Positions 29,151-40,617 of a stretch of DNA of 64,000 bases are shown here, in pieces (positions within the stretch are counted from its first letter, which is position 1; every line of letters starts with the position of its first letter). The translations under genes and the position numbers were made by a program. The notes under the pieces were generated by a model. The model was not told the DNA's origin and did no database searches. It saw only the letters and a list, made by a program, of their open reading frames with translations. The stretch is from Gorsachius magnificus. Lineage: Eukaryota > Chordata > Aves > Pelecaniformes > Ardeidae. The DNA lies in assembly GCA_034008185.1 (NCBI GenBank), contig CM067109.1:56282301-56346300 (forward strand), written 5' to 3'.

Positions 29151-32100
29151 TCAGATACGTTTTTAAACTTGCAGTATTTAAAAATAAAGGTCATATTTCC
29201 TGTTCTTAAAGTGTCATTTAAATGCATGTATTGTGTGTTGTTTGAGGGACAGAAATTGGGGGTTTTGGAAAAAAAATACTATTGTACAGTTACTGCCCCT
29301 CAAAAATGTTGCTGGTTAAAAATACAGTATTTTTGGCCATAACTTCGTACTATAGCATCTTCATTCCTTGAAATTTAGCTTTTCTGAAATATTATTTGGG
29401 CTTACTGTTCTCCCAAAATGCTTCTTATTATGATAAATGTTGGATAGATGTATTATTCCATTATTGCTTTTTAATTATATGTGCTCTGTCATCATTGTCT
29501 AAATATTAAAATTTCCAGAATATTACAGCCAGAACGTTCGAAACATTTAAGGTTTGTACAGTGGAGACAGTAATTTCACAGTATTATTAAAGGGTTTTTT
29601 TGGCTTGTGTACAATGCAAACTCAGAAGCATGGGGAAAAGAAATAATAGTTTGTATCTCACAGAAAAAATTCAGAATTTGTAAATGGTGAGGTGAATTTC
29701 TTCAGCATTTTGGCTGATTGCAGTAGCACTGCAAGAACAGACTGGTTCTTTGATCTTTTTGTTCACCTGCGTGATGATAGGAATAACAGAAGGATGCCTA
29801 TGTGTTGCTTTTCAGGAGCCTGGCTTGTATCTGATCAACAGTCAGTGGATCTCAAATCTTCATTACTGAAGAAATATAATTTCAGGCCAGTTGCAAAAAT
29901 GAGTTTGTTCTCTATTATGTGATCACAACAGTTTAAGTAAGATCTTCAGAGTCCAAACAGTTTGCCTAAGTAAGGATTTGGGTGAATGGTTCCTGATTTT
30001 TCTTTGCTGCTGCAGAGTGTAAGGGAGAGGGATCATTGGGGAAGGATTTATTTTATCTTTTATGTCTCAGTGCAGATAATGTCAACAAAAATACAGTGTA
30101 AGTGGTGGTACTTAGATACGTGAAATAGATGTAGAACCTATCTGTGTGATAAATTGTGCATAGTTGTGATAAAACCTTACATCACATACTATGATCATAT
30201 CACCCATTTGCTGACCGCTTTTGTAGGATGCTGTCCCAAACACCTAGGAGTTCCAGAGTATTTGTAGATCGCCACAAAACACACCACAGTTGCCAGCCCT
30301 TCAGGAACATGTCTGGTATCGAGGCAGCTGAGCCCCTCTCATAGATCATTGCTGCCAAAAGGAACTACCCTCCAAGACCTTCTTGGGTCCCAGCTCTCCG
30401 CTGCATGAGGCTTTCCCTGTCCTTCCCTCGTGCCAGCCCTGCTGCTTGGCCCAGCCAATAAACTGAGTGAAAAAACCCTCTCATTTTTGCTCTTCTTGCT
30501 TGGCGGTTTTAGTAGTCCCAATTTTCAGGGGTTTCGGCCAACTTGGCTAATCAACGCTTCAGACAAGTGCTAAACTAAATGGAAGAGGGAGAGCCAAAAG
30601 GCTTAGAAGTTAGGGAGTAACACTCCCCTCCCTTGTAAACCTAGTCCTGAGCAGTGTGTAGTATCTAAAACCTTCATTTCATGCACTTCACGAGCTGTTA
30701 GCTGTTCTGGCTTGGAAAGATTGTTCTTTTCACTTTGAAAGGTCTTGATTGCATTTTATCCTGGAAAATAAAAAGGAATTACAGGACAAGGACAACTCTT
30801 TTACGCTCCCCTTTGAGAATAATGAGTTTGTGTATAAATGGACCAAACCCAACTGTAGTCAGACCGAAGCCAACAAGTCCCTCTTGTTGTTAGGCACGGA
30901 GAAATATAAGAATTGGTCTTTCATTCGTCTCACAGAAAAAAAAAGAAAAAAATTGTTCATTTCCAGTGAGATCTTAAAAAAAAATAATGTTTTCCATCTC
31001 AAGGTACTTAAAATGCCTTGTCACTGTGTATGACATTCAAGGTTTACTGTGCCCTTGTCCAAGGCACTCCTTCTGTCTCCATTCCCACTCGTCTGTCACA
31101 CTGGTTAATTGCTTCCTGCCACCTAAGGAAAATATTTTTACAGTACTGCTTTATGTATGTACACTCTGGAATACTTTCTGAGCCTTGTGAATTAAATGTA
31201 GATTGGTCTGCTAAGGTTGAACAATTGATGAAGTGTAATACAGCTGAAAAAGACCGCACCTTTTGCTTAATCGTATTTTGTGTTCCTCCTGCCATCTTGT
31301 TCTGATTATTTTTCTGTACCTTTCCTTTATCCTGTTTGCCATAAAGAGAAGGTTGCTTGACGTATCAGATTCAGTTCTGGTAATGATTGCAGAATTGATT
31401 AGACTGGCTAAATTAAAGACAAATTGTGAGTAAGAACAGCTTCAGAAAGTTCCTGTAATCAGGGGCAGATCCAATTAGCCTTGTGGACAGGCATTTCAGA
31501 AAACCAAACTGTAACACCGTAGCTGTAATACAGTCAACTGAAAGATATAGCAGGCTAACGTGGGCCAAACTGGGCCAAAACACCCATTTTAATATGTCAT
31601 TCCACATTGTCAATAGAGAACTGTGTTTGCCAAGATGTTACTGAAAATCTGCTTTTTTTCCTACAGCCCTGTATGAGGTGGTTAATGCAATGATCAGGCT
31701 GGCACTCAACTGAAGAGATGCATTAATTCAATAAGTTCAAATGTATTCTTGCAGAGATAAGTTATTACATAAGATTACTTTATATGATGCTAACAAAAAA
31801 AAAAAAGACAATTTGCATGCATTGAACATTTAAGATATTGCACTTTTATACATTTATTATAAAGAGGAATCACTCTCCCTAAAAATAAAATCCTGTTTAT
31901 CTCAAGATGGAGTATCTGTAGTCTCTTAACAACTGTCAGTTAACTGTGCACACAAGTGTGGTTACTGTATACTACAGGTTAATCAATTTTTTTTATCACA
32001 TGCTGTAGAATATTTGGTTTATTCTAAATGCCAAGTTTGGAAAGGCGTAACAATATTTTTTATCAATATCTTGCTTGCTACTTTTCTCAGCATGTCTTAG

Positions 32101-33216
32101 GAGAACCTTCACAGTTACTGATAGGACCTGATTTATTTTAGCTCAAGAAATTGACTGTGATGTAAAATCCATGATTAAGGTTTTTCTTCAAGTACTTTGG
32201 AACGTCACTGTTTCATCTGACTTTACTGAAGTTAAGCAACCTGAGTGCAATTGAGAGGCAAAAGGCCAGGTATAAACATAATCAAATTGGGTACTTCCCT
32301 TGTGTAATAAACTTTTAACACATAAATCAATAAAATCACTATAATTTAGCTGATGGAGCTATTCCTCTTAGAGTTGCAACAGGCTATTGTGGTACTAGGA
32401 CAGAAGAAATCCATTTTCCTCATCTTGTATACGTAATCATACTATTCAGATTCTTTACCAGATGTCAGAAGTGTTCAAATAATGTTATGACTAATATTTT
32501 TTAAAACAGCTTAAATGATTTTTCAGTATTATTCAGTATGGTCTAGAAATTGTTCACATCTCTTGTAGGAAAGTATAGAAATCGTGACACAAGTGGAAGA
32601 TTGCTGTGGTTATGGATTGAACAGTTCTCTTTTGATACATATTCACATTCATACATGCTGATTCTGCTAATATGAAATGAAAGCAACACCATTGAAAATA
32701 GCAAAACGTAACTCTCAATTTCAAACCAGAAGAGTAAAACAGTATATAGCTCTAGAAGGGCAATATAGGACTCATACTAGATGATGGTGTTAAGAGTGTA
32801 AATGAGCACAAACAAATTTCATAAGCAGAGAAAAGCTTAAGCAAACTGAGAAACCGTTTTTGAATCATTTAGGTGAGTGGTTACTTGTTCAAGGTTAATG
32901 GGAAAATAAAAACTGGGTGTGAGAGACTTTGTTAGCATATCTCTAAGCGACTTCTTTAAATGTTTGTCACAAAAATTACGAAGTGATGCAGGTTAAAAGT
33001 TCCTTCTCCCTTACTCTGATGTTACTCCAGAGCACTTAAAATTAATGACAACTCCAAATTGCAGCGGAGGGGAATAGTGTAATGCTGCCAGGCATGGGAG
33101 GCTAACCTTACATCCCCAATCAAGCAAGTGAAACTGCCATCACTAGTTGACCTGCAAAATATAGATAATTCAATTATTTTGTATGTCTTAGCATTAGAAA
33201 ATGTTACTGTGACTTC

Positions 33217-33305
33217 AGTAGCCTAGCGGATGATCTTTTTCATTCTTTGCTTCTCAGTCATTCTAACGGTGATAGGAAAGAACGGTTGTCTTACGCTAGG
33301 CTACT
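33217..33305. repeat. 12-bp perfect inverted repeat with 65-bp spacer
   Basis: AGTAGCCTAGCG at 33217-33228 is exactly complementary, in inverted order, to CGCTAGGCTACT at 33294-33305. Each arm contains a CpG, which is uncommon in this AT-rich neighbourhood. The pairing stops cleanly at both ends. I see no known RNA gene or transposon here. A terminal-inverted-repeat remnant or a structured conserved element are possibilities only. Confidence 0.7.
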
Positions 33306-36300
33306 AAAATGTAAAGTGAATTCTTGTCCCCAACTCTTCAGCACTTAATGTCCTGATTTGCTGTCTTAGGCAGCGACGAGTATGACCTTCATTTAATCTT
33401 CTGGTGCACAGCAAGCAAAAAGACAGGTCTCTGCCACCAGAAATTAATGAAATGGCAGAGAAGTTTAGCTGCTGCAGGCTTCATTTCCTGCAATCTATTC
33501 ATACTACTTTAGTCTTTGCTCTCGATAATTTTGTGCCCGATACATTTTAGTGGAAGGAAAATAGATTTGCTTGTCTGTCTGGAGGTCTTTGAGTAAAAAA
33601 TTGACTCCACTGAGATCTACGAAGAGGAAAGCTGCTTCACAGAGGAGGCTTCTGTTAGAGTTGATCGCCTGAAATTTCCCAACATTCACTTGCTAGTTTA
33701 AATGTGGTGAGTAACAGAGGTTGAAGCATGAGTGTAAAGAAAGCACGCACTTCCATCACTGACAGCAGTCTGTCTTCAGCAGACAGACTCGGACCAACAT
33801 GGCATTATTTAAAATGCTCATGGTTATGTGGAAATTCCCATGTGGTATGCTGCTGCCGCTGCGATCCACCATGCCACCTGCAAACCTGGGGTCCCAAAGG
33901 GTGGGAATTTTAACAGAAGGTCCCAGCGTCTGGTGGTTCTGCATTCAAAGCAAAAGCAGTTCTGCCGTTCCTTCAGTGGAACAGAATTTCTCTACCACGG
34001 AGATACCCTTTCTGGTTTTTTCCTTTCTCTCATTTTTATTGAAAACAAAAAAACTTCCACAGGAATTGGGAAGGCTAACGACACACTATGCTTGCTTACT
34101 CCAGACAGCAGTTTTCAGTAGTCTTGTTTGAGCCCACAGGAGACCAATAAGTTTATGAATATGATCACTGGCTATTGATTCTGAGCCTGTAATTACAACT
34201 TCAAGCCTGTAATGCCTGGTGGGATTTGATATGTAGATATCCCTTGTTCTTTAGGAAGATGCCTTTACTGATACTGTAAAAGGTGGTTTAAAGTTTAGGA
34301 TTTCCCGAGTGGCCAGAAAAGAAGTAATTGATGATAGGTGGCCATTAAAGTGCACTGAGAGCTACAGTGAGAACAAGCAGGACACTAGGCTGTGAAGTAT
34401 CCACGCACTGAAGTTGCTGATGCAGGAGGAGGAGACCTTTTTGCGGAAAATAATTCAGTAACTACTCATGTTTAAGCCAAAAGTGTACAGAGAAAACAAG
34501 AATGTGGAAATCATCATACCACTTAATGAAAATTCTTTTGAAAATACAAAAAGGTAAAATCTGAGGCATTTTTCCAAGACTTTGAGGCTGTCATTAAACA
34601 AGACCCAAGTTCAGAATGTACCTGTACAGCCATATACTACTTAGCTATAAATGCAGGAGCTGTGACAGTTAGGAAATGGCATATATGAATAATGACATAA
34701 AGAATTTAACACAAGGCCAATGCCAGGCCACACAAGTTTACACCTTTCATCACAGACAGGTACAAACACTTAAGTATATTTGTCTGTATGTACGTACACA
34801 TTTCCATTGGCATAGGAAGTGTCTCAGGCATTTTATGATGTCTGAGAGCACCATGGTCTTACAGATGATACTTACCAACTTAAAGAATCTCCAGAAAGGT
34901 ATTGTAAACGCGTCATCATTTCATAGGTTTTAATAAAAACTAGAAGTCATGTTTTGTTTGATTTTTTTTCTTTAAATTAAAAAGAAGTTTATTTTAAAGT
35001 TGTTTGTTACAAGAGCCTGAGTTTCTTGATATCTTATGTCTAAGTACAGCGATGGCTGAAGGGTATTAGGTTTTCACAGACTACAAAGATGATGAGAAAA
35101 TCCTGGACGCTAAAGTAGGGGGTGTGGTCAAGAGACCAGAATACCTTGTGAATGTCTGAAAACAGAAATAGTTGGAACATATATTTTTCCCAAATCTTTT
35201 TGTGTATTTTGTCATTTAAACCTCATCACTTGGGATTTTAAAAGTTTCTGGTGTTCTTCTCAATGTCTTTTGTGTTAATACTACATGATTTTTTTATTTT
35301 AATTTTTTAGAACTACACTGAATGAATTTGGAACTAGTTAATTAATCAGTTTTTAAGCAGCTTAACCTATAATTATTAGCATTTACTACAAAAATGCATT
35401 TGTATTCAAAGAAAAATGTTAATAGAGTGGGAATTATTTACCCACCAAAGAAATAAAGACTCGGGTTTTTTATCATCCACGTTCTAGCACAGCAAACACT
35501 GTCACAGTGAATACTGTGAAAACAAACAAGCGCTTAGCAGATCCTAGAAGTTGTGTAATTCCTATGCATGACTTGCCATTGACAAAGGGTTTGCACCTTT
35601 CCCAGACTTAAGTGTTGGTTATAGGGTCACAGCACACCTGAATATCGAAGTCAGAAGAACAAAAGAAAACATACTCTCTCGGTTGAATTTCCAACCTCCC
35701 TGATCTAGCGTTCAAGCAAATTACTTGTATCATTGAAATGTATCATCATGAAACGAAGATCACGAAATGTATCATTTGTAGTAGTCAGGGCTGAAATTCT
35801 ACTCACACAAGTGCCTTGACACCAACTTCATAAGCCAAGCCTCACTGCTGCTTAATGCACAAGCATCATTTTTGACCCATGGGAGCTGATGAAGAATATC
35901 ACAGTTCTAGGATTAGCGGTGGGTCTCTGAAGAGCATTTGTTGACCTTGGGCCTTTGCTTCCCTCTTTGTTGGGGTAGAAGTCTAAACATCTAGTCCCGA
36001 GTCCAGGATTTGAGGACTGCAATTCGCTGTGATTATCCAAGGAAGTTGGAGATCAACACTGGCAGGTCTGCTACAATTTCACAGTGAGAGAACCAGTAAG
36101 CAGATAGCTTTACTCTAGACGTGTCATCCATTTTGTTTACAGAGAAAGTACATTGTAAAAAACCAAATAGCCTGCTGCTAATGAGTCCTCCACAAACACC
36201 CCTGACCATCACTGCACCTAGCAGGCTTCTTGTAAGATTCTTAGCAATTTCTGTTTACCAAATTCCAATACAAAAACTATTTTCTAATTTCTGCTGGAAC

Positions 36301-39300
36301 TGTATGGAATGCTTTGTTGTGGATTAATGTTCCTACTTGTAAGTATTAAAAAGACTGGATGCCTACAAAAAGTAAATTAAGCATGCTGTTATGGAGATTA
36401 TTTTGGGCCTTGCTCTCAACTCTGGTACTTTTTTCCCACAATTTTTCCCTGGGCTCAGTGAGCACAAATTAAACGGTGAGTAATTTCAAAACTTCACCAG
36501 TAGACTGCAAGTGAATGGTATGTCAGTCACTTTTCCAAACAAAACTGAAGGTGATCAGCTACCAGAACGATGGAAAATCATGTCAGAAATATGGAGGAGC
36601 TTTTCTTCCTGGCAGAAAAACTAACTATATAAACCACCAAAGATGCCAAAGATATTTGAGTTAATGAAGCACCTGTTTCTAATGAACTATTTCTCATTAA
36701 TAGATCAAGAGAGGCATTTTTTTGTAAACTCAGCAATATGCTTTTTGATCAAATTTGCTATTTAAAAAGAACACACCTACTTTATATCTTGTTGTAAGGA
36801 AAAAATATTTAAAAAATATACATTTTAATAGACCTGGGGCATCATTCGTGTCAGAGAACCTGTCCTTCTGCACAGTCATCCTTGCATGCTTTATTGATAT
36901 CGGCTTCAGTCTTCTAAAGATGATTGGTAGATTAAACCCTCCCATAGAGATTGACTGTCTTTAAAATTCATTAATTTAAGACAATCCTCTGTTTCTTCAT
37001 TTCCTAAAACCTATTACTTCCTTATATGGACCCATTCTGAGGTGGCATAAGCTGCAGGATGTACAGCGGGTGTATTGGTGCTGTGTTTCTGTGCAGTCTG
37101 CCCATGAAAGGACCTGACTGATGGGCTAACTAACTAACCAACAACAACTTCTTACCTTCTGAAAGATTTTCTTCCCTTCTCAGTAGCACTGTGTAATTCC
37201 CACCTGACTTCTGGAGGGGCAGAAATGCTAAAGGCGGCTTTAGCTAATTGGGAACCAACAAAAAAGCCTCTGTGTTGTTGCGATGCACACCACTCTCTCG
37301 TTAGAATTGCCACATGCTGTTAGCTGTCAAAGCCTGAATCTTTGTGGTCTCAGAGATACAAAATTCAGCCTACACCCCACTGTTCTGGCACGTGGCAAAC
37401 ACAGTCTGGTGAGCGCCACACAAACCCTTACTTTACCAGTTGCCCCTAAGTTAGTACTCTTGATGATCCTAAACTGCTGCCATTTGGCTCAGAAGGGTTA
37501 TGCTTTTCAGCCCCCGTATCTTGTACCTTGCAGCTTGACGAGTCGCTGTGTTTGTTTTGTCCAGTGAGGAGTGCTCCTGAAACAGGGTTCTGCTAGGCAG
37601 ACCAGCCTGGGCAAGTGGACTTATTTTGCAGCTGAGTGTATTTCTTAGTTACCGTCCCTTCCAGAGGTCTCAGCTGCAGTGACCTTAGGGCATTTATTGA
37701 CCATGAAAGAGCAATTACTTAAGACACATCTGGCATCCAGAAAAGTGGTATTCTAAATTGCATAATGTTAAGTTTCTTTCCTGAAGAAAGACCCCGTTTT
37801 CAGTGGACTTCTCTTTTCCCTCCCCCGGTAAGCCTTGCACTCCATGAATAATCACACATCGAAAGGTTAAAATTCCAGTGCGCTTTTTTATTTTTCTGTC
37901 TCACATATGGCTAAGACAATCGGATAGTCTCTATGGCAGTTCATGTAAATTTGCTAAACTTTTAAAGGTATTTCCAGAAGGAGAATGTCTAATGTCACGG
38001 TGATTGGTACCGACAGACTGTTAGTGTAGTTTTATGACAGTAATTAGAGTATACACTCTGCAGAGTTTCAGGTGAGTACATCAGTAACCCTGCTAAAGAA
38101 TATCCTGATTTTGAACACCTGTGCGTCATCTCCCCTAATGCTGTTCTCACATATAACCATATAACTGCGGTGTTGGGCAGGTTCTGTCGCGTCCGCCAAA
38201 GGAATCCCTCCTTTGTACATCTGGTGATGGCGAACAAGGTGGGGTGGGATGTGTGCGTGGCCTGTAGGTATTGCTTCAACCAAAATTTTTCTACCCATGT
38301 GTTAATAAGTTTGTGGACAACATATCACAAACTATCATCTCATTGCCTCACAAGACTTGGGCCACTGAACCAATTTTTTACATCTTAGATAACTTAGCAT
38401 AATAAGACTGTATATGTTTCAGGTTTATGCAGTACCCATTTCTACTTGGATTCAGAGCTTTTAAATGAGTCCTTAAAGTCTGCGAGCAGAAGGCATAAGG
38501 AAAAGTGGGGTCAAGTTTTTTGCTCTAACATCACTATTCATGTGAAATGCAAGTGAATTCTACAAGTTAACAGGAGAAAGGTTTCTTGCCCATGATAGAT
38601 CAAGACCTGGAACTTAAATACACATCTTTATTCAGTAAGGTACCTGATGTCACAAACGTATTTAGTTTATCTGCAGTACTTGAAAAGTCACACTCACAAG
38701 CGTGTCAGAGAATGATACAGGAAAGAGGTATGAGAATAATTGAGTCCCACAGGAAAGTGCATTATGTAAGATCCAGGCAGAGTGCCAATGGTCTCCTAGT
38801 TCTAGTACTGACATGCCAAGTTGACTTATACCCCAAGACTTTGTGTAGCTGTAATAAATACTGTGATAAAATGCTTTACCACTTCAGACTTTTCACACAT
38901 CTGTGCCTCATTCTGACCTGTTTCTTCACCACTAATGAGTCCTCTGTCAGGAGTGTCTTCTGATTATCTGTCCATCTCAATTCTTCCAACCCTTTGAAAA
39001 CAAATCTCAAGTTTCTGAATGCCATCATGTCAATGTATTTTGCCTATTGAGGCTAGCGGAAAGCAGTGGTTGCAGAATTAGAATGAGTCAAGAGCATGGA
39101 CACAGACCCTGGGAGAATGCCATAAACTGCATTTACAATGGTCTGATTTGTTGACTTTATAGATTTTAAAATTGCTGTTGGACAGAGCGTTAGTGAAAGG
39201 CTTACTGGAAAGAGAAATCTACAGAAATTGAAAGTCTAGAATTCTGAATAGAAAAAGTGACAGACTTGATTAAAGCTCAACTTGATACTTTCCTTCCAAA

Positions 39301-39377
39301 GAGTAGAAAAAAAATCACTTTTAGATATAAGTCTGTAATTTTTTAAAGTTCTATTTAGTTTACAGCATAAATAACTT

Positions 39378-39983
39378 CAGAAAGCCAATCGCATCCTGGG
39401 CTGCATCAAAAGCAGCGTGGCCAGCAGGTCAAGGGAGGTGATTCTGCCCCTCTACTCTGCTCTGCTGAAACCTTACCTGGAGTACTGCGTCCAGCTCTGG
39501 AGCCCTCAGCACAAGAAGGACATGGAACTGTTGGAGTGGGTCCAGAGGAGGGCTACTAAAATGATCCGAGGGCTGGAGCACCTCTCCTGTGAGGACAGGC
39601 CAAGAGAGTTGGGCTTGTTCAGCCTGGAGAAGAGAAGGCTCCAGGGAGACCATAATGCGGCCTTCCAGTACCTGAAGGGGGCCGATGAGAAAGCTGGAGA
39701 GGGACTTTTTACAAGGGACTGTAGCGATAGGGCAAGGGATAACAGTTTTAAACGCAAAGAGGATAGATTTATATTAGATATTACTAAGAAATTCTTTACT
39801 GTGAGGGTTGTGAGGCATTGGGACAGGTTGCCCAGAGAAGTTTTGGATGCCCCATCCCTGGAAGTGTTCAAGGCCAGGCTGGATGGGGCTTTGAGCAACC
39901 TGGTCTAGTGGTAGGTGTCCCTGCCTACCAGGTGGTTTGGAACTGGATGATCCAACCCAAAACCATTCTATGATTCTGTGATT
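39378..39983 (+). mobile_element. CR1 LINE 3' fragment (about 0.6 kb)
   Basis: It begins within the ORF2 C-terminal region (AAAGCCAATCGCATCCTGGG) and keeps one open frame (39417-39908, 163 codons). That frame covers the conserved stretch [19 protein letters not shown] through LPREVLDAPSLEVFKARLDG. The short 3' UTR and the tail ATTCTATGATTCTGTGATT follow. It is 5'-truncated and lacks the reverse transcriptase motifs. The intact frame indicates moderate age. It is a transposon remnant, not a gene. Confidence 0.93.
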
Positions 39984-40029
39984 GTACAATTCTACAAAAT
40001 TGGAATAGTGGGGATACGTGTAACTTCAG

Positions 40030-40617
40030 AAGTGTGTCCTGGTTTTGTCTGTGATAGAGTCAGTTTTCTTCCCGGTAGCTGGCATAGCACTGTGTTTTTG
40101 ATTTAGGATGAGAAGAATGTTGGTAACACCCTGATGTTTTAGTTGTTGCCAAGTAGTGCTGACACTAGCCAAGGGCTTTTCAGCTTCCCCTGCTCTGCCA
40201 GGTGCACAAGAAGCTGGGAGGCAGCACAGCCAGGACAGCTGACCCCAACTGGCCAAAGGGTTATTCCATACCATATGACATCATGCTCAGTATAGAAACT
40301 GGGGGAGTTGGCCAGGGGGCAGCGATTGCTGCCTGGGGACGGGCTGGGCATCGGTCAGTGGGTGGTGAGCAATTGCATCATGCATCACTTGTTCTGTATA
40401 TTATTGTTGTTGTTGTTGTTGTTACTATTATTGTGACTGCTGTTGCTGTTGTTGTTGTTATTATTGTTATCTGCTGTTTTATTAAACTGTCTTTATCTCA
40501 ACCCACGGATTTTACTTTTCTTTCTGATTCTCTCCCCCATCCCACTGGGCAGGGGGTAGAGTGAGTGAGCGGCTGTGTGGTGCCCGGCTGCCTGCTGGGT
40601 TAAACCACAACAAAGTG
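40030..40617 (+). mobile_element. Solo LTR of an avian endogenous retrovirus with 5-bp target duplication
   Basis: A 578-bp LTR spans 40035-40612. It starts TGTCCTGGTTTTGTCTG and ends TAAACCACAACA, with TG/CA termini. The flanks AAGTG (40030-40034 and 40613-40617) are identical and form the target-site duplication. Inside are a TATA-like TATAGAAA at 40291, GTT-rich repeats at about 40400-40470, and ATTAAA at 40481 as a likely polyadenylation signal. It matches from memory an LTR family common in neoavian and passerine genomes (TguLTR5-like, ERVL type); the family name needs a library search. No internal viral sequence is present, so two LTRs probably recombined. Local ORFs are chance products. 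Confidence 0.9.

Larger units (their letters stand above)
28396..39377. other. GNAQ-GNA14 intergenic region, first part
   Basis: This is AT-rich unique sequence. Apart from the G-rich motif at 29113, the inverted repeat at 33217-33305 and GC-richer patches near 30.2-30.5 and 38.15-38.28 kb, I recognise nothing. No ORF has a known domain, and the longest (about 125 codons at 38586-38963) looks like chance. Confidence 0.7.

Noticed and set aside
39417..39908. 163-codon + strand ORF as a gene
   Set aside because: It is the C-terminal part of CR1 ORF2, collinear with the copies at 15 kb and 59.5 kb.
40400..40470. GTT-rich array as an independent microsatellite
   Set aside because: It lies inside the LTR at a position where this LTR family normally has T-rich trinucleotide repeats, so it is listed as part of the LTR.
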